Source: Eisenibacter elegans DSM 3317 (lineage in GTDB: Bacteria > Bacteroidota > Bacteroidia > Cytophagales > Microscillaceae). From it: DNA of 64,000 nucleotides. The stretch covers positions 62,001-126,000 of the forward strand of contig NZ_AUMD01000019.1 in the NCBI RefSeq assembly GCF_000430505.1. The letters are read 5' to 3'. Every line of letters starts with the position of its first letter. The first letter of the stretch is position 1. Shown piece by piece: positions 53,643 through 62,017 of the stretch. The notes beneath the pieces were generated by a model, which did no database searches, was not told the origin of the DNA, and saw only the letters and a program-made list of their open reading frames with translations. Made by a program: the position numbers and the translations under genes.

Positions 53643-56159
53643 CTATTCGGGTTCGTTTACAAAACTCTCTTCATAATCTTGTCGGCTTAATACTGTGTCA
53701 AATAATCCAACATCTTCGCCTTCGTGTCTGTTGATTCCGATATACTCTAAACTTGCGTCTTCGTAGCGTTTGAATTTGTAAACAGCATCATTCATTAGAG
53801 CTGAGTTAAACACGCCAAGGCTTACCAATAATTCAAAGTCTTTTACCGAAAGTCCCGTTACTTTTTTGAATAGTCCCGGCTCTAACTGCGTGATTACGTC
53901 TTTCAAACTTCTCTCTCTATAGTCTGTCAGGTACATAAACACGGGAATACGAGTAGCGAACTTGATGAGCTTTTCTTGGATTTGCTTTCTGAGGCTCTTG
54001 TATTCTTTTTCCGCGTCTGAAAGTTCCTTTTTCTCTTTTTTGGTTAGTTCTCGGTCGTTGGCTTCTTTCTTGGCTTTTTTAACGGCTTCTGATTTGTTGA
54101 TTATCGTTTCAATGTCTTGATTCAAATTTCTAAAGCCTTCTATGTTCCTCAAGGCTTTCATTGCGTCTTTGTTTGCCATCAATCGGGCAAGCGTGTTGTT
54201 GTCTACGTTGACAAGCAACGCACTTTCCCAGCGTCTTGCTAAAAGCGTAGCGGTTGTGCCACTCATAGCCATATCCAATATCCCTGCGGCATCCACTTGT
54301 TTCATTGAACTTCCGTCATAAGCCAATACAGGCAGGAAGTTGATAAAATCTTCTACGTTCTTTTCAGGGTTTGATTCATTGACGTTCAGTCGGCAAGCAT
54401 AATCAGCAATTTGTCTTAATGCTCTGTTCGGGGCAAAGTCAAACACATAACATTCTTCTTTTAGAATTTCTTCTTTGTTGGGCGATTTGCTGTCAGGGTT
54501 TTTAATGACCCAAGGCGTTTGCACACGGAACGCTGCTTGAAAATAGGTTTCTGGACTGGAAGAATTGCGCAGCATAAAAATTCCTGTCCACGGTTTTACG
54601 GAAACGCCTGTGGTGAGTTTACCACAAGAAAGCGTTATCGTTTTCGATTCCAATGGATTATCGGTCATTGCATCCAAAACAGGTGGTAAGGCTTGAACGC
54701 CAATGCCCGCTTGTGTACCTGCTGCCACTACCACGGTGTAGTCGTGGTAAAACTTGTTTTGTCGCTGTTTGAGTAGATTTGCCATAGCGTGACAAGCTGC
54801 TACGGTTGGCAAAAACCAAAAGGTATGATTTAATACATTGAGCAAGGGAGCGTGTGAAAAGGGAAGTGGTGGTTTTTTGGCTCCCATTTTTAAGTTGTCA
54901 ACGGTCGTTTCGCTGAATGAGCCCCGAATCAAGTCCAACCATTTTTGAACTTCATCTTCGTATTTGAAACGGGCTTTTGAGCCTTCGCCTTCGGCTGAAA
55001 AGAATACATTCAAATCAAAGCCATCAAATTGACCCAATTCTGCTATTTGCCTGATGGAGTCAGGCAGTTGGTAGGTCATCATCACCATTCGGGGCAAGGA
55101 AGCATACGGATTATTTCCTTTGGAATTATCCCATTCTGATTTTGCCCTTTGCTCGTCTGAATAGGTCCAATTGAAAATTTGCTCTTCGATAAACTCACCC
55201 GAAGCGATGGCTCGGAATGGTGTACCTGATAAATACAAATAATGGTTGGTGGTAATGGGCATTGATTCTTCGTCAAAGTATGCTATGCCTTCACCTTCGC
55301 CAAATTCCAATTCTTTTTTACCTTCTGCTTCAAACAATTCTTTGGCATTTTCTCTCCAGGCTCCATAGTGGTATTCGTCAAAAATCACACAATCCCAATT
55401 CGTGGCGTGTACCCACTCATTTTTGGTTTTGATACCGCCTGTACTGGTGTTTTTGCCTAAATAATCCTGAAACGAACCAAAACAAACGATTGGCTTTTTG
55501 GGGTTGGCTTCTTCAAAGGTTAGGCCGTTTCGGGAGATAAACTGCCAACCTTCAAAGTCCACGTGGGTCATCAAATCTTCGTCCCAAGCGCTTTGAACGG
55601 CAGGTTTGAAAGTAAGTACCAAAATTTTTGTCCAGCCCATTTTTTTAGCCAACTGATAACTGGCAAAGGTTTTGCCGAAACGCATTTTGGCGTTCCAAAG
55701 GAAATGGGGAGTTCTATCAGGGTTTTCTTTTTTGAAACTCTTGAAATAAGTGATAGATTTATTTACCGCTTCTTCCTGTTCTGGTCGCATACCGAAAGTG
55801 AGTGTTCGATTGGCTTCTGTCCGTTCGCCTGTTTTGATTTCCCAAATGGCTTTTCGTAAATCGTTTAACGTGCATTTGAACCATTCGCCTTCGGGATTGG
55901 CAAAACCCTGCTTGCGCAAATGGCGGTGGATATCGTGGTCTGTAAAAGAACTGCCATCACGCTTCATAGCCGATTCTTCAAACACAATTTTGTATGGAAT
56001 GGCAGCCGTTCCTAACTGTTCTTTGATACGTGTCTGTGCATCACGGTCGGTATAGCCGATTTTGAGTAAACCCTTGTGCGTAGCCAAACCCACCAATTCA
56101 TACGCATAAATGGTAGGATTGGTGGATGGGCGGGGTGGAAAAAATTCTTTTTTACTCAT
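53643..56159 (-). CDS. DEAD-like helicase with N-terminal GIY-YIG-type domain (restriction subunit)
   Basis: About 838 residues from ATG at 56159 (MSKKEFFPPRP), overlapping the methylase stop by 8 bases. The N-terminal ~100 residues resemble the T5orf172/GIY-YIG nuclease family (LLKIGYTDRDAQTRIKEQLG, HRHLRKQGFANPEGEWF). The helicase core carries AKMRFGKTFASYQLA (Walker A variant) near residue 160 and VIFDEYHYG (DExH-like) near 245, plus LTTGVSVKPWTGIFML and FQAAFRVQTPW (motifs V/VI). It is the putative cleaving and translocating subunit of a type III/ISP-like restriction system with the adjacent methylases. The C-terminal ~200 residues hold a charged coiled coil. Confidence 0.85.
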   Translation of the reverse strand: MSKKEFFPPRPSTNPTIYAYELVGLATHKGLLKIGYTDRDAQTRIKEQLGTAAIPYKIVFEESAMKRDGSSFTDHDIHRHLRKQGFANPEGEWFKCTLNDLRKAIWEIKTGERTEANRTLTFGMRPEQEEAVNKSITYFKSFKKENPDRTPHFLWNAKMRFGKTFASYQLAKKMGWTKILVLTFKPAVQSAWDEDLMTHVDFEGWQFISRNGLTFEEANPKKPIVCFGSFQDYLGKNTSTGGIKTKNEWVHATNWDCVIFDEYHYGAWRENAKELFEAEGKKELEFGEGEGIAYFDEESMPITTNHYLYLSGTPFRAIASGEFIEEQIFNWTYSDEQRAKSEWDNSKGNNPYASLPRMVMMTYQLPDSIRQIAELGQFDGFDLNVFFSAEGEGSKARFKYEDEVQKWLDLIRGSFSETTVDNLKMGAKKPPLPFSHAPLLNVLNHTFWFLPTVAACHAMANLLKQRQNKFYHDYTVVVAAGTQAGIGVQALPPVLDAMTDNPLESKTITLSCGKLTTGVSVKPWTGIFMLRNSSSPETYFQAAFRVQTPWVIKNPDSKSPNKEEILKEECYVFDFAPNRALRQIADYACRLNVNESNPEKNVEDFINFLPVLAYDGSSMKQVDAAGILDMAMSGTTATLLARRWESALLVNVDNNTLARLMANKDAMKALRNIEGFRNLNQDIETIINKSEAVKKAKKEANDRELTKKEKKELSDAEKEYKSLRKQIQEKLIKFATRIPVFMYLTDYRERSLKDVITQLEPGLFKKVTGLSVKDFELLVSLGVFNSALMNDAVYKFKRYEDASLEYIGINRHEGEDVGLFDTVLSRQDYEESFVNEPE

Positions 56160-57759
56160 CGTCTGAACTATGATTATTGTGATTGATTTGATTGCCGTGA
56201 TTTTCATTATCGTAATCACCCACATCAGAGGAATCACCGTTCTCACTGTTTTCCATTGGACGTATCATACTTTCTATAAAAGCTATCTCTTCCTCTGTTA
56301 AACCGTATTTTTTGTAGAGTTTTTCGTCTGTCCAAGGTTCGGTGAAGTCTTGGATGGGGACGAATTGATAGGAGTCTTTTGTGATATGATGAGAATACAT
56401 AAACTGTGAAACCAAGAATCTGAAAAACTTCGTTTTCATATATCTCATCAAGTTTTTGGCTTCAATTTCTGATTTAAAAGCACCAATAACCAAATAGGTT
56501 TCGGTGCAAATCGTGCCGGGCGGCAGAATATCTATTTTTGAAAATACCTTTCTTTTGCCATCTTTCCCTGGATTTCCAGCGTGGTCATACCCCACATAAG
56601 ATGTAATGACTTTCCAATCGTCTATAATATCTACGCCTGTTGTTATATCACTGCGCTTGTAAGGGCCTTCGCCATTTTGCCACCGGAGAATTAAATCTCC
56701 TTCCATTTGAGGACGAACAAAAGTTCTCAAGCCGAATGGTTTTGAACTTGAAACCATTTCGTTCATTCGCTTTTCTTTAACGGAAAGCACTTTCCGAATA
56801 ATGGGTACCGCCTTGCTATTTCTGATAAAGGTTGGAAATTCGTTTAAGGCTCTTTCTGAATGGGTTTCTTTACCATTGACTACATTCACAACATCACAAG
56901 CACCTTTATAATCTTTATCCCACAAGAAATAACAAATACCCCCTGCTATATCAACTCCAGGAAAACAATCTCCCGCATTTTCAAAATCTACTACTTTTTT
57001 AATCCTATTATCGTTCAGCATCTCTTTTCTAAAATCATCCAAACCCTTTCCGCCTGCAAACCATCTTGATGGAATAATCATCGTTAAATACTTGGGATTC
57101 AACTTTTTGGCTTGCTGAACAAACTTGTGATATAGTGGTGCTGCACTTTTACCAAACCCCCCATCACTCAACTGATAAGGCGGGTTTCCAATAATTACAT
57201 CAAACTTCATATTGAATATTTTTTCTGGATTATCTGTGTGAATAAAATTGTAAGCATAGGTTTCGGCTTCCTCGCCACGGTCGTACACTTCTTGGCTGGC
57301 TCCGCAGTAGGTGCATTTACCGTTTTGCCAAGTATGTTGCATACGCTCATAGCGTATGTTGCCTTGCTCATCAGTAAAGGTTTCGCAAAAACTATACTTG
57401 CCGTTGGCTGTTTTAGAGCCATACACGCTTCTACGGCTTAATAAACTGGTGAGTTCGGTAATGGCGATGCCGTATAACTGTTGGCTAAAAATGTGGTTGA
57501 TGCGTTTTTGTTTATCGGGTATTTTCTTTTCTAACCCTTTCATCAATCGCTTGGCCATTTCCCGCAAAAAGACACCACTTTTAGCAACAGGGTCTAAAAA
57601 CTTGGCGTTGGGGTTGCTCCACAATTCGGCGGGGAGCAAGTCCAAGATATCGTTTACCAAATTGGGTGGCGTAAATACTTCATCGTTGCTCAAATTGGCA
57701 AGGCAAGTGAGTACGTCTGGGTTGTAATTAATGTCAGCACTATGATTTTTTTGATTCAT
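56152..57759 (-). CDS. Eco57I-like adenine-specific DNA methylase subunit
   Basis: 535 residues. The N-terminus EVFTPPNLVNDILDLLP and FLDPVAKSGVFLREM form SAM motif I, with Pro-Val in place of the usual Pro-Ala/Cys. The catalytic motif IV is IGNPPYQLSDGG. A Cys-rich zinc-knuckle-like CTYCGASQEVYDRG sits between. TRD-like C-terminal region follows. It belongs to the N6-adenine methylase group found beside helicase-nuclease subunits and modifies the host recognition site. It directly precedes the helicase gene (8-base overlap) and follows GxxExxY. Confidence 0.85.
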   Translation of the reverse strand: MNQKNHSADINYNPDVLTCLANLSNDEVFTPPNLVNDILDLLPAELWSNPNAKFLDPVAKSGVFLREMAKRLMKGLEKKIPDKQKRINHIFSQQLYGIAITELTSLLSRRSVYGSKTANGKYSFCETFTDEQGNIRYERMQHTWQNGKCTYCGASQEVYDRGEEAETYAYNFIHTDNPEKIFNMKFDVIIGNPPYQLSDGGFGKSAAPLYHKFVQQAKKLNPKYLTMIIPSRWFAGGKGLDDFRKEMLNDNRIKKVVDFENAGDCFPGVDIAGGICYFLWDKDYKGACDVVNVVNGKETHSERALNEFPTFIRNSKAVPIIRKVLSVKEKRMNEMVSSSKPFGLRTFVRPQMEGDLILRWQNGEGPYKRSDITTGVDIIDDWKVITSYVGYDHAGNPGKDGKRKVFSKIDILPPGTICTETYLVIGAFKSEIEAKNLMRYMKTKFFRFLVSQFMYSHHITKDSYQFVPIQDFTEPWTDEKLYKKYGLTEEEIAFIESMIRPMENSENGDSSDVGDYDNENHGNQINHNNHSSDDE

Positions 57760-58160
57760 CTGATTGCCTTGAATTTTTTGTTCGTCAATCTTTTGAAGTT
57801 CAAACTCGTTTCACCAAAATTAATGAGTAAACCAATTTCTAAGTTGTAGGCTTCTAAATAGTTTATCGCTTGGGCGAAATGAACATCTTCTAATTTTGTG
57901 ATGGCTTTCAATTCAACAGAAACAACATTTTCTACCAAAAAATCAACCCTCCGTGTTCCTATTTGTTCTTCTCTGTAGAAAATGGGCATTTCAAATTCTC
58001 TGTTGAAGCTAATACCCGCCAGCCTCATTTCTATTTCCAGAGCCCGCTGATAAATTACTTCTTGAAAACCATTACCTAATGTTTTGTGAACAGTCATTGC
58101 ACAGCCAATGATTTTAGCTGTAAGTTCTGAATATTTATATTCTTCTTTAATCATAGTCAA
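57756..58160 (-). CDS. GxxExxY protein
   Basis: 134 residues. The name-giving motif is GNGFQEVIYQRAL (G-x-x-E-x-x-Y) near residue 28; REEQIGTRRVDFLVENVVSV and ELKAI follow, a VDFL...ELKA pattern reminiscent of PD-(D/E)xK nucleases. The start at 58160 gives the full family length. It overlaps the methylase start by 4 bases and so is co-translated with the restriction cluster; role as accessory nuclease is inferred. Confidence 0.8.
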   Translation of the reverse strand: MTMIKEEYKYSELTAKIIGCAMTVHKTLGNGFQEVIYQRALEIEMRLAGISFNREFEMPIFYREEQIGTRRVDFLVENVVSVELKAITKLEDVHFAQAINYLEAYNLEIGLLINFGETSLNFKRLTNKKFKAIR

Positions 58161-58184
58161 TCATTTAATCAAAAAAATCATAGC

Positions 58185-58853
58185 TCAGACATCTTCACCC
58201 AATTTTAAAAAATGCACCAATGGAAAATCTTTTACAGGCTCGTCAATGGCTGCGGCATTGCCTTGGTCATTGAACATTGAAAACTGGTGTGTTTTCTCCA
58301 CCAAAAATTTGAACATATAATCTCTGCGTTTTAGCATAGAGCCATTTACAGCACTCCATTCAGAAAACACAATCGGTTGTTTGGTTACGGGATTGGTAAA
58401 GTCTAAAGCGTCACCCCAAAGTATATTTCTACTGAACAAAAACTTTATGCTTCTTCTGCACTCTTCTTTGCATTTGTCTTTGAATAGGGCAGCATAACGC
58501 TCATCAAAAATTCTAAATAAGCGTTCTCTACATTCTTGGGCGTTATCCTCTAAAATGTCCACTCCGTAAATGCTCGATACAGCAATAACCGCATAGCGTT
58601 CCCACTCAATTTGGCTTTTGCTGTATCGGCTGTCCACAACTGCTAATTTTCTACGAAGTACTTCGGCTAAAAAGTTGCCGTTTCCGCAAGCAGGTTCTAA
58701 GAAACGGGAGTCAATTCTTTCGGTTTCGTGTTTTACCAAGTCAAGCATAGCGTTTACTTCACGTGGGTTAGTAAACACTTCCCCGTGGTCAGTAACCCGC
58801 TTTTTAGATTTTACTTGGTTTTCTGTCTTTATATCTTCTGTCAATTTAGTCAC
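58185..58853 (-). CDS. Small N6-adenine methylase-like subunit
   Basis: 222 residues. VTDHGEVFTNPREVNAMLDL and FLEPACGNGNFLAEVLRRKL form SAM motif I; SIYGVDILEDNAQECRERLF is motif II/III. The catalytic NPPY motif is missing, so the chain ends before the target-handling half. It may act with the NPPY-bearing protein at 56152 as a split methylase, or be a degraded copy. The start codon at 58853 has an open upstream region. Confidence 0.75.
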   Translation of the reverse strand: MTKLTEDIKTENQVKSKKRVTDHGEVFTNPREVNAMLDLVKHETERIDSRFLEPACGNGNFLAEVLRRKLAVVDSRYSKSQIEWERYAVIAVSSIYGVDILEDNAQECRERLFRIFDERYAALFKDKCKEECRRSIKFLFSRNILWGDALDFTNPVTKQPIVFSEWSAVNGSMLKRRDYMFKFLVEKTHQFSMFNDQGNAAAIDEPVKDFPLVHFLKLGEDV

Positions 58854-59100
58854 TTTTTATTTTGATATCTTCAGTCGTCTAAGTTACTTTTTTATGTCTT
58901 GTCGTCTGTCCGTGCGTTGGTAAAAAACGGCTCTTTTGGTTTTGCGAAGGTTCGGCTTGTGTGTCGGGCAAAAGCAAATGTGCTATTTGCGGGTCGGCTT
59001 TGTGCGTTGGGATGCAGCTCTTTTGATTTTGCTGAAGCGTTGGCATTTTGTCTTTCATTTTTCTGTTCGTTTATTGTTAGCACTGTCGTCTTCTAGGGTG

Positions 59101-59236
59101 AGGCATAACGTTTTGCCGCTTGGCGAAGGCGGGGATTAAAAGCACCTCGCTTCACATAAGCACAAGTGTAAATAAAAAGCACTTCACTAAAAATTAGCAC
59201 ATCAACCCCGCTTTTCGCCAAGCCAATGTTGTGCCT
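59101..59236. repeat. attC-like imperfect palindrome downstream of MazF
   Basis: Left arm AGGCATAACGTTTTGCCGCT and TGGCGAAGGCGGGGATT mirror right arm AACCCCGCTTTTCGCCAAGC and CAATGTTGTGCCT. The element is 136 bp, beginning and ending close to AGGCA/TGCCT. It sits 11 bases after the mazF stop, as attC sites follow cassette genes. Core sites do not exactly fit the canonical GTTRRRY pattern. Confidence 0.55.
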
Positions 59237-59247
59237 TCGCTGTTTTT

Positions 59248-59586
59248 TTAGTCCACATAAGCTTCTTTGATGATTTCTTTCACTTGCTCAATGATTTCGT
59301 CTTCTAAGTGTCCTATGGTTTTGGTTACTCGGCTTTTGTCTATGGTGCGAATTTGGTCTATCACTATCCAATTCGTTTGTCCTTCTAACTCAAAACTCAC
59401 TCTTGTCGGATAGTTTTTTGACTGAGAAGTTATTGGGCAAACTACAACTGTTGCCAAGTGTTTATTCATTTCGTTAGGTGAAACAATGAGGCAAGGTCGT
59501 TTTTTCTTGATTTCACTCCCTATTGTTGGGTCTAAATTGACAACAACAATTTCGTACTGCAAAAAAGTCGTCATTTTTAGTCCCAA
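59248..59586 (-). CDS. MazF/PemK-type toxin
   Basis: 112 residues with the MazF fold pattern: YEIVVVNLDPTIGSEIKKKR, PCLIVSPNEMNKHLATVVVC, PITSQSKNYPTRVSFE and WIVIDQIRTIDKSRV. MazF toxins are sequence-specific endoribonucleases. Its start overlaps the antitoxin stop by 10 bases, fitting a co-translated toxin-antitoxin pair. It is the 3' gene of the pair. Confidence 0.92.
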   Translation of the reverse strand: MGLKMTTFLQYEIVVVNLDPTIGSEIKKKRPCLIVSPNEMNKHLATVVVCPITSQSKNYPTRVSFELEGQTNWIVIDQIRTIDKSRVTKTIGHLEDEIIEQVKEIIKEAYVD

Positions 59587-59819
59587 TTTTCGTTTTCAAA
59601 CACACTGTCAATAAGCAATTTGTCATCGCCGTTGCGGTGCATTTCGGCAAAGGCTTCTTCCCAATTTTTTCGGGGTTCGGCAACAGGTTTTAGCACAATA
59701 TAATCTTTCTCCAAAACAAGTTCTACCTTGTCGGTGATTTGGTACTTGTCTAAAAGGGTTTTGCTTAATCTAATCCCTTTTGAGTTGCCCACTTGAATTA
59801 CTGAAACTTGCATATTCAT
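59577..59819 (-). CDS. MazE/AbrB-type antitoxin
   Basis: 80 residues. The SpoVT/AbrB DNA-binding fold is in the first 50 residues: SVIQVGNSKGIRLSKTLLDK and KVELVLEKDYIVLKP. The C-terminal KNWEEAFAEMHRNGDD segment is the likely toxin-binding tail. It should repress the pair's promoter and neutralise MazF. Just upstream is a poly-A/T-rich leader. Confidence 0.92.
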   Translation of the reverse strand: MNMQVSVIQVGNSKGIRLSKTLLDKYQITDKVELVLEKDYIVLKPVAEPRKNWEEAFAEMHRNGDDKLLIDSVFENENWD

Positions 59820-59904
59820 CAGATTTTACGTTTTATGTATTTACAACGTAATTACTTATGATTTGGTTTCAATTTCTCGTTTTTTTCTTTACAGTGAGGC
59901 ACGG

Positions 59905-60241
59905 CGTCAGTCTGTCCAAAAACCAACTCTTGTGAAGATGGCAAAAAGCCAAGAAAAATCCATAGCTTAGGGAATGAAATTTATACTCGGCAAAAACAGG
60001 GCTACTTACAGCCTCACAGATCCGCTGGAAGCACTCATTTCGCCTGACAGTGTGGTGCGGCGCATAGACCTTTTTGTAGAAAGTTTAGACTTAGCTCCTT
60101 TGGGTTTTTTTGGCTAATTTTAAACCACTTATAGGAAAGATATTCTGTGTTTTCAAAGTATTCGTACCCAATGTGCATCTCGCTACGAGCTTGTATCGCC
60201 TTGGTACAGCGTATTTTAATGAGTTTTTGGACAGACTGACG
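59905..60241. mobile_element. IS1182-derived MITE with 19-bp perfect terminal repeats
   Basis: Left end CGTCAGTCTGTCCAAAAAC and right end GTTTTTGGACAGACTGACG are exact reverse complements. The interior keeps the 5' end of an IS1182-type transposase gene and the element's 3' region, so it is an internally deleted derivative of a larger IS. A second copy starts at 63894, and a decayed one is at 22771-23013. Confidence 0.85.
59974..60117 (+). pseudogene. Truncated IS1182-family transposase N-terminus
   Basis: 47 codons: MKFILGKNRATYSLTDPLEA, LISPDSVVRRIDLFVESLDL and APLGFFG, then TAA. This matches the N-terminal pattern of IS1182-type transposases (DPxxxLIxxDxxVRxIDxFVxxLDL). The DDE catalytic domain is absent. 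Confidence 0.8.
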
Positions 60242-60376
60242 GTTTGGGTATTGGCGAAGGCAGGGATTTGAAACACATCAGCTCAAAATTACTACAAAAT
60301 TTCAATATAATTACAAATGTTGAATTTAGTACTTCAACCCTGCTTTTGCCAATACCTGTTAGCGGTTCGCTGTTTT

Positions 60377-60930
60377 TCATAGCGTTATCGTCATTTCATT
60401 TCTACGCTGTCCTGCTTTGTGTTTAAAGTCAAATCCCATATTGGCAAATGTTGGTTTGAATCCCATAAATCTATAACTCGGTGAGTCGGGGTCAACAGGA
60501 TATGCTTCTACATATTTTGCACCGTTGTCTTTTGCATAATTTATTGCCTCTTTAATTAAGTCTTCCGTTATACCTTTTTGTCTGTACTCCCGTTTGATAT
60601 AGAAACAGACCAATGACCAAACATTGTCTAATGTACTGTCGCCTTGTAATTCTCTATAACTATCTCTCGGTGCAATTGAACACCAAGCAAAGGGTTCAGA
60701 AATGTCATAACAAAGTAGTCCTATTGGAAATTCATTCTCAATATAATTTTTCAAAGATTCTTTTTTGTCACTTTTATTTACTCTGTCTGTACCTTTTTCC
60801 ATATTTCGCCAAACCATACACCAACAATTATGAGGTCCGCCTTTGGATTCAAATAATTTTTCTAAGTCAGTCCAATTGGATTTGTCAACAGGTATGTACT
60901 TTAATATTTTAAATTTTTTTTATTTGTCAT
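60377..60930 (-). pseudogene. GNAT acetyltransferase with frameshift at an A8 tract
   Basis: The frame from 60817 to 60377 (MVWRNMEKGTDRVN) encodes the GNAT core: YIKREYRQKGITEDLIKEAI (acetyl-CoA loop RxxGI) and EAYPVDPDSPSYRFMGFKP. In-frame homology extends upstream without a start codon (FKILKYIPVDKSNWTDLEKL, then FESKGGPHNCWC, a family signature). An ATG at 60930 is separated by eight A residues (T8 at 60914-60921 on the plus strand); nine would restore one frame. So it is either a frameshifted gene, a read error, or a slippage-controlled gene. Function would be small-molecule N-acetylation. Confidence 0.6.
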
Positions 60931-61118
60931 TTTACTTTTACAGTGTCGCTTTACAATGACCGCTAACGGTTCGTTATGAAAAGTAGGCGATTACGAAACA
61001 CGAGGCTTTCGGTTAAGCACGAAGTTTAATACGTGCCAAAAGTCTTGAATTTAGAACTATTTCGCTTAATTTTATTATACATTGCTACTTGCAGTTTTAC
61101 TCTTAGTAGTCCTTCACA

Positions 61119-61231
61119 TTAATACTGTCGGTAAACCTCTATCCCCCAACCCCCTTTCTCCTGTGGAGAAAGGGGGCTTTCAAGTCCTCTCCTGTGGAGA
61201 GGATTTAGGTGAGGTTACCCGACAGTATTAA
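61119..61231. repeat. Palindromic mini-element with CCCCCAACCCCCTTTC core
   Basis: Terminal inverted repeats TTAATACTGTCGG...CCGACAGTATTAA. Inside are two hairpins: CCCCCTTTCTCC/GGAGAAAGGGGG and CCTCTCC/GGAGAGG. It resembles a CCCCCAACCCCCTTT repeat that I recall from many Bacteroidota and cyanobacteria. Just downstream of the deacetylase stop. Confidence 0.7.
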
Positions 61232-61240
61232 GTTTTTATA

Positions 61241-62017
61241 CTACTTGGTTAAAAACTCAGTAATCGTTAAGTATTCATTTGTTGGTGATAATTTATTTAA
61301 TAAGTATTTAAACCGTGTAGACATTATATGACCTGAATTTCTTTTTATATAAAATGGAATTTTATATTTGCTTAAATTTGCAAACTCCCAAGGGTGAAAA
61401 TACAAATGCAAATAACTATCTCTCTTTAATGCGTAATTACATAATAAAATATAAAGTTGTAAGTTAAAATTTTTAAAACTTAACCAGAATAAGGGAATTC
61501 GAAAAATACTTGTAGAAAAAGGCAAAACTTTTAAATCTGTGTTAGGGTCTGTAAATAATACTCTTTGTTTTCTAAGGTTATTGTATCTTCCAGGTATAAA
61601 AGTGGGATTTAAAGATGAATCATAAAGATAACCCGCTTCTTTTATCTTATCCAGATTAACTCTTTTTAACCTTGGCATACGAATACCATTGATACTAGTA
61701 TTAGAAATTTCTTCAAGTTTCTTCTTCGATTTTAAGATATGACTTTCATCATAATCAGAATGATAATACATATGAGAAGCTAATTCGTTATTTTCAGACA
61801 CTATTCTCTCAATTATTTTGGGGTGTTTTTCTGCATAATTTGCTGTTGTAAAAAAAGTAGCTCTTATTTTATATTCACTCAATATTTTGAGTAAATTTTC
61901 TAACCCATCACTGGTAACTTTAAACATTTCTTTTTCATCAATTTGATTACCGTATTCTATGGGTAAATCGAATTCTTCCAAATCAAAAGTGAGTAATATT
62001 TTATTTTTTTTTGACAT
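61241..62017 (-). CDS. Polysaccharide deacetylase-like protein
   Basis: 258 residues. NodB-type features: LLTFDLEEFDLP (metal Asp), IRATFFTTANYAEKHP, ASHMYYHSDYD (His pair), GIRMPRLKR and LYFHPWEF near the C-terminus. No signal peptide, so it probably acts on a lipid-linked or nucleotide sugar in the cytoplasm. Very AT-rich; its start overlaps the GT2 stop by 17 bases, indicating one operon. Confidence 0.85.
   Translation of the reverse strand: MSKKNKILLTFDLEEFDLPIEYGNQIDEKEMFKVTSDGLENLLKILSEYKIRATFFTTANYAEKHPKIIERIVSENNELASHMYYHSDYDESHILKSKKKLEEISNTSINGIRMPRLKRVNLDKIKEAGYLYDSSLNPTFIPGRYNNLRKQRVLFTDPNTDLKVLPFSTSIFRIPLFWLSFKNFNLQLYILLCNYALKRDSYLHLYFHPWEFANLSKYKIPFYIKRNSGHIMSTRFKYLLNKLSPTNEYLTITEFLTK

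Larger units (their letters stand above)
59894..60370. repeat. attC-like palindrome, interrupted by an IS1182-derived MITE
   Basis: Right arm AACCCTGCTTTTGCCAATAC plus CTGTTAGCGGTTCGC (60335-60370) mirrors the left arm GGGTATTGGCGAAGGCAGGG (60246 on). The outer left end GAGGCACGG is at 59896-59904, split off by the MITE at 59905-60241. It lies just after the GNAT gene 3' end. Confidence 0.55.
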
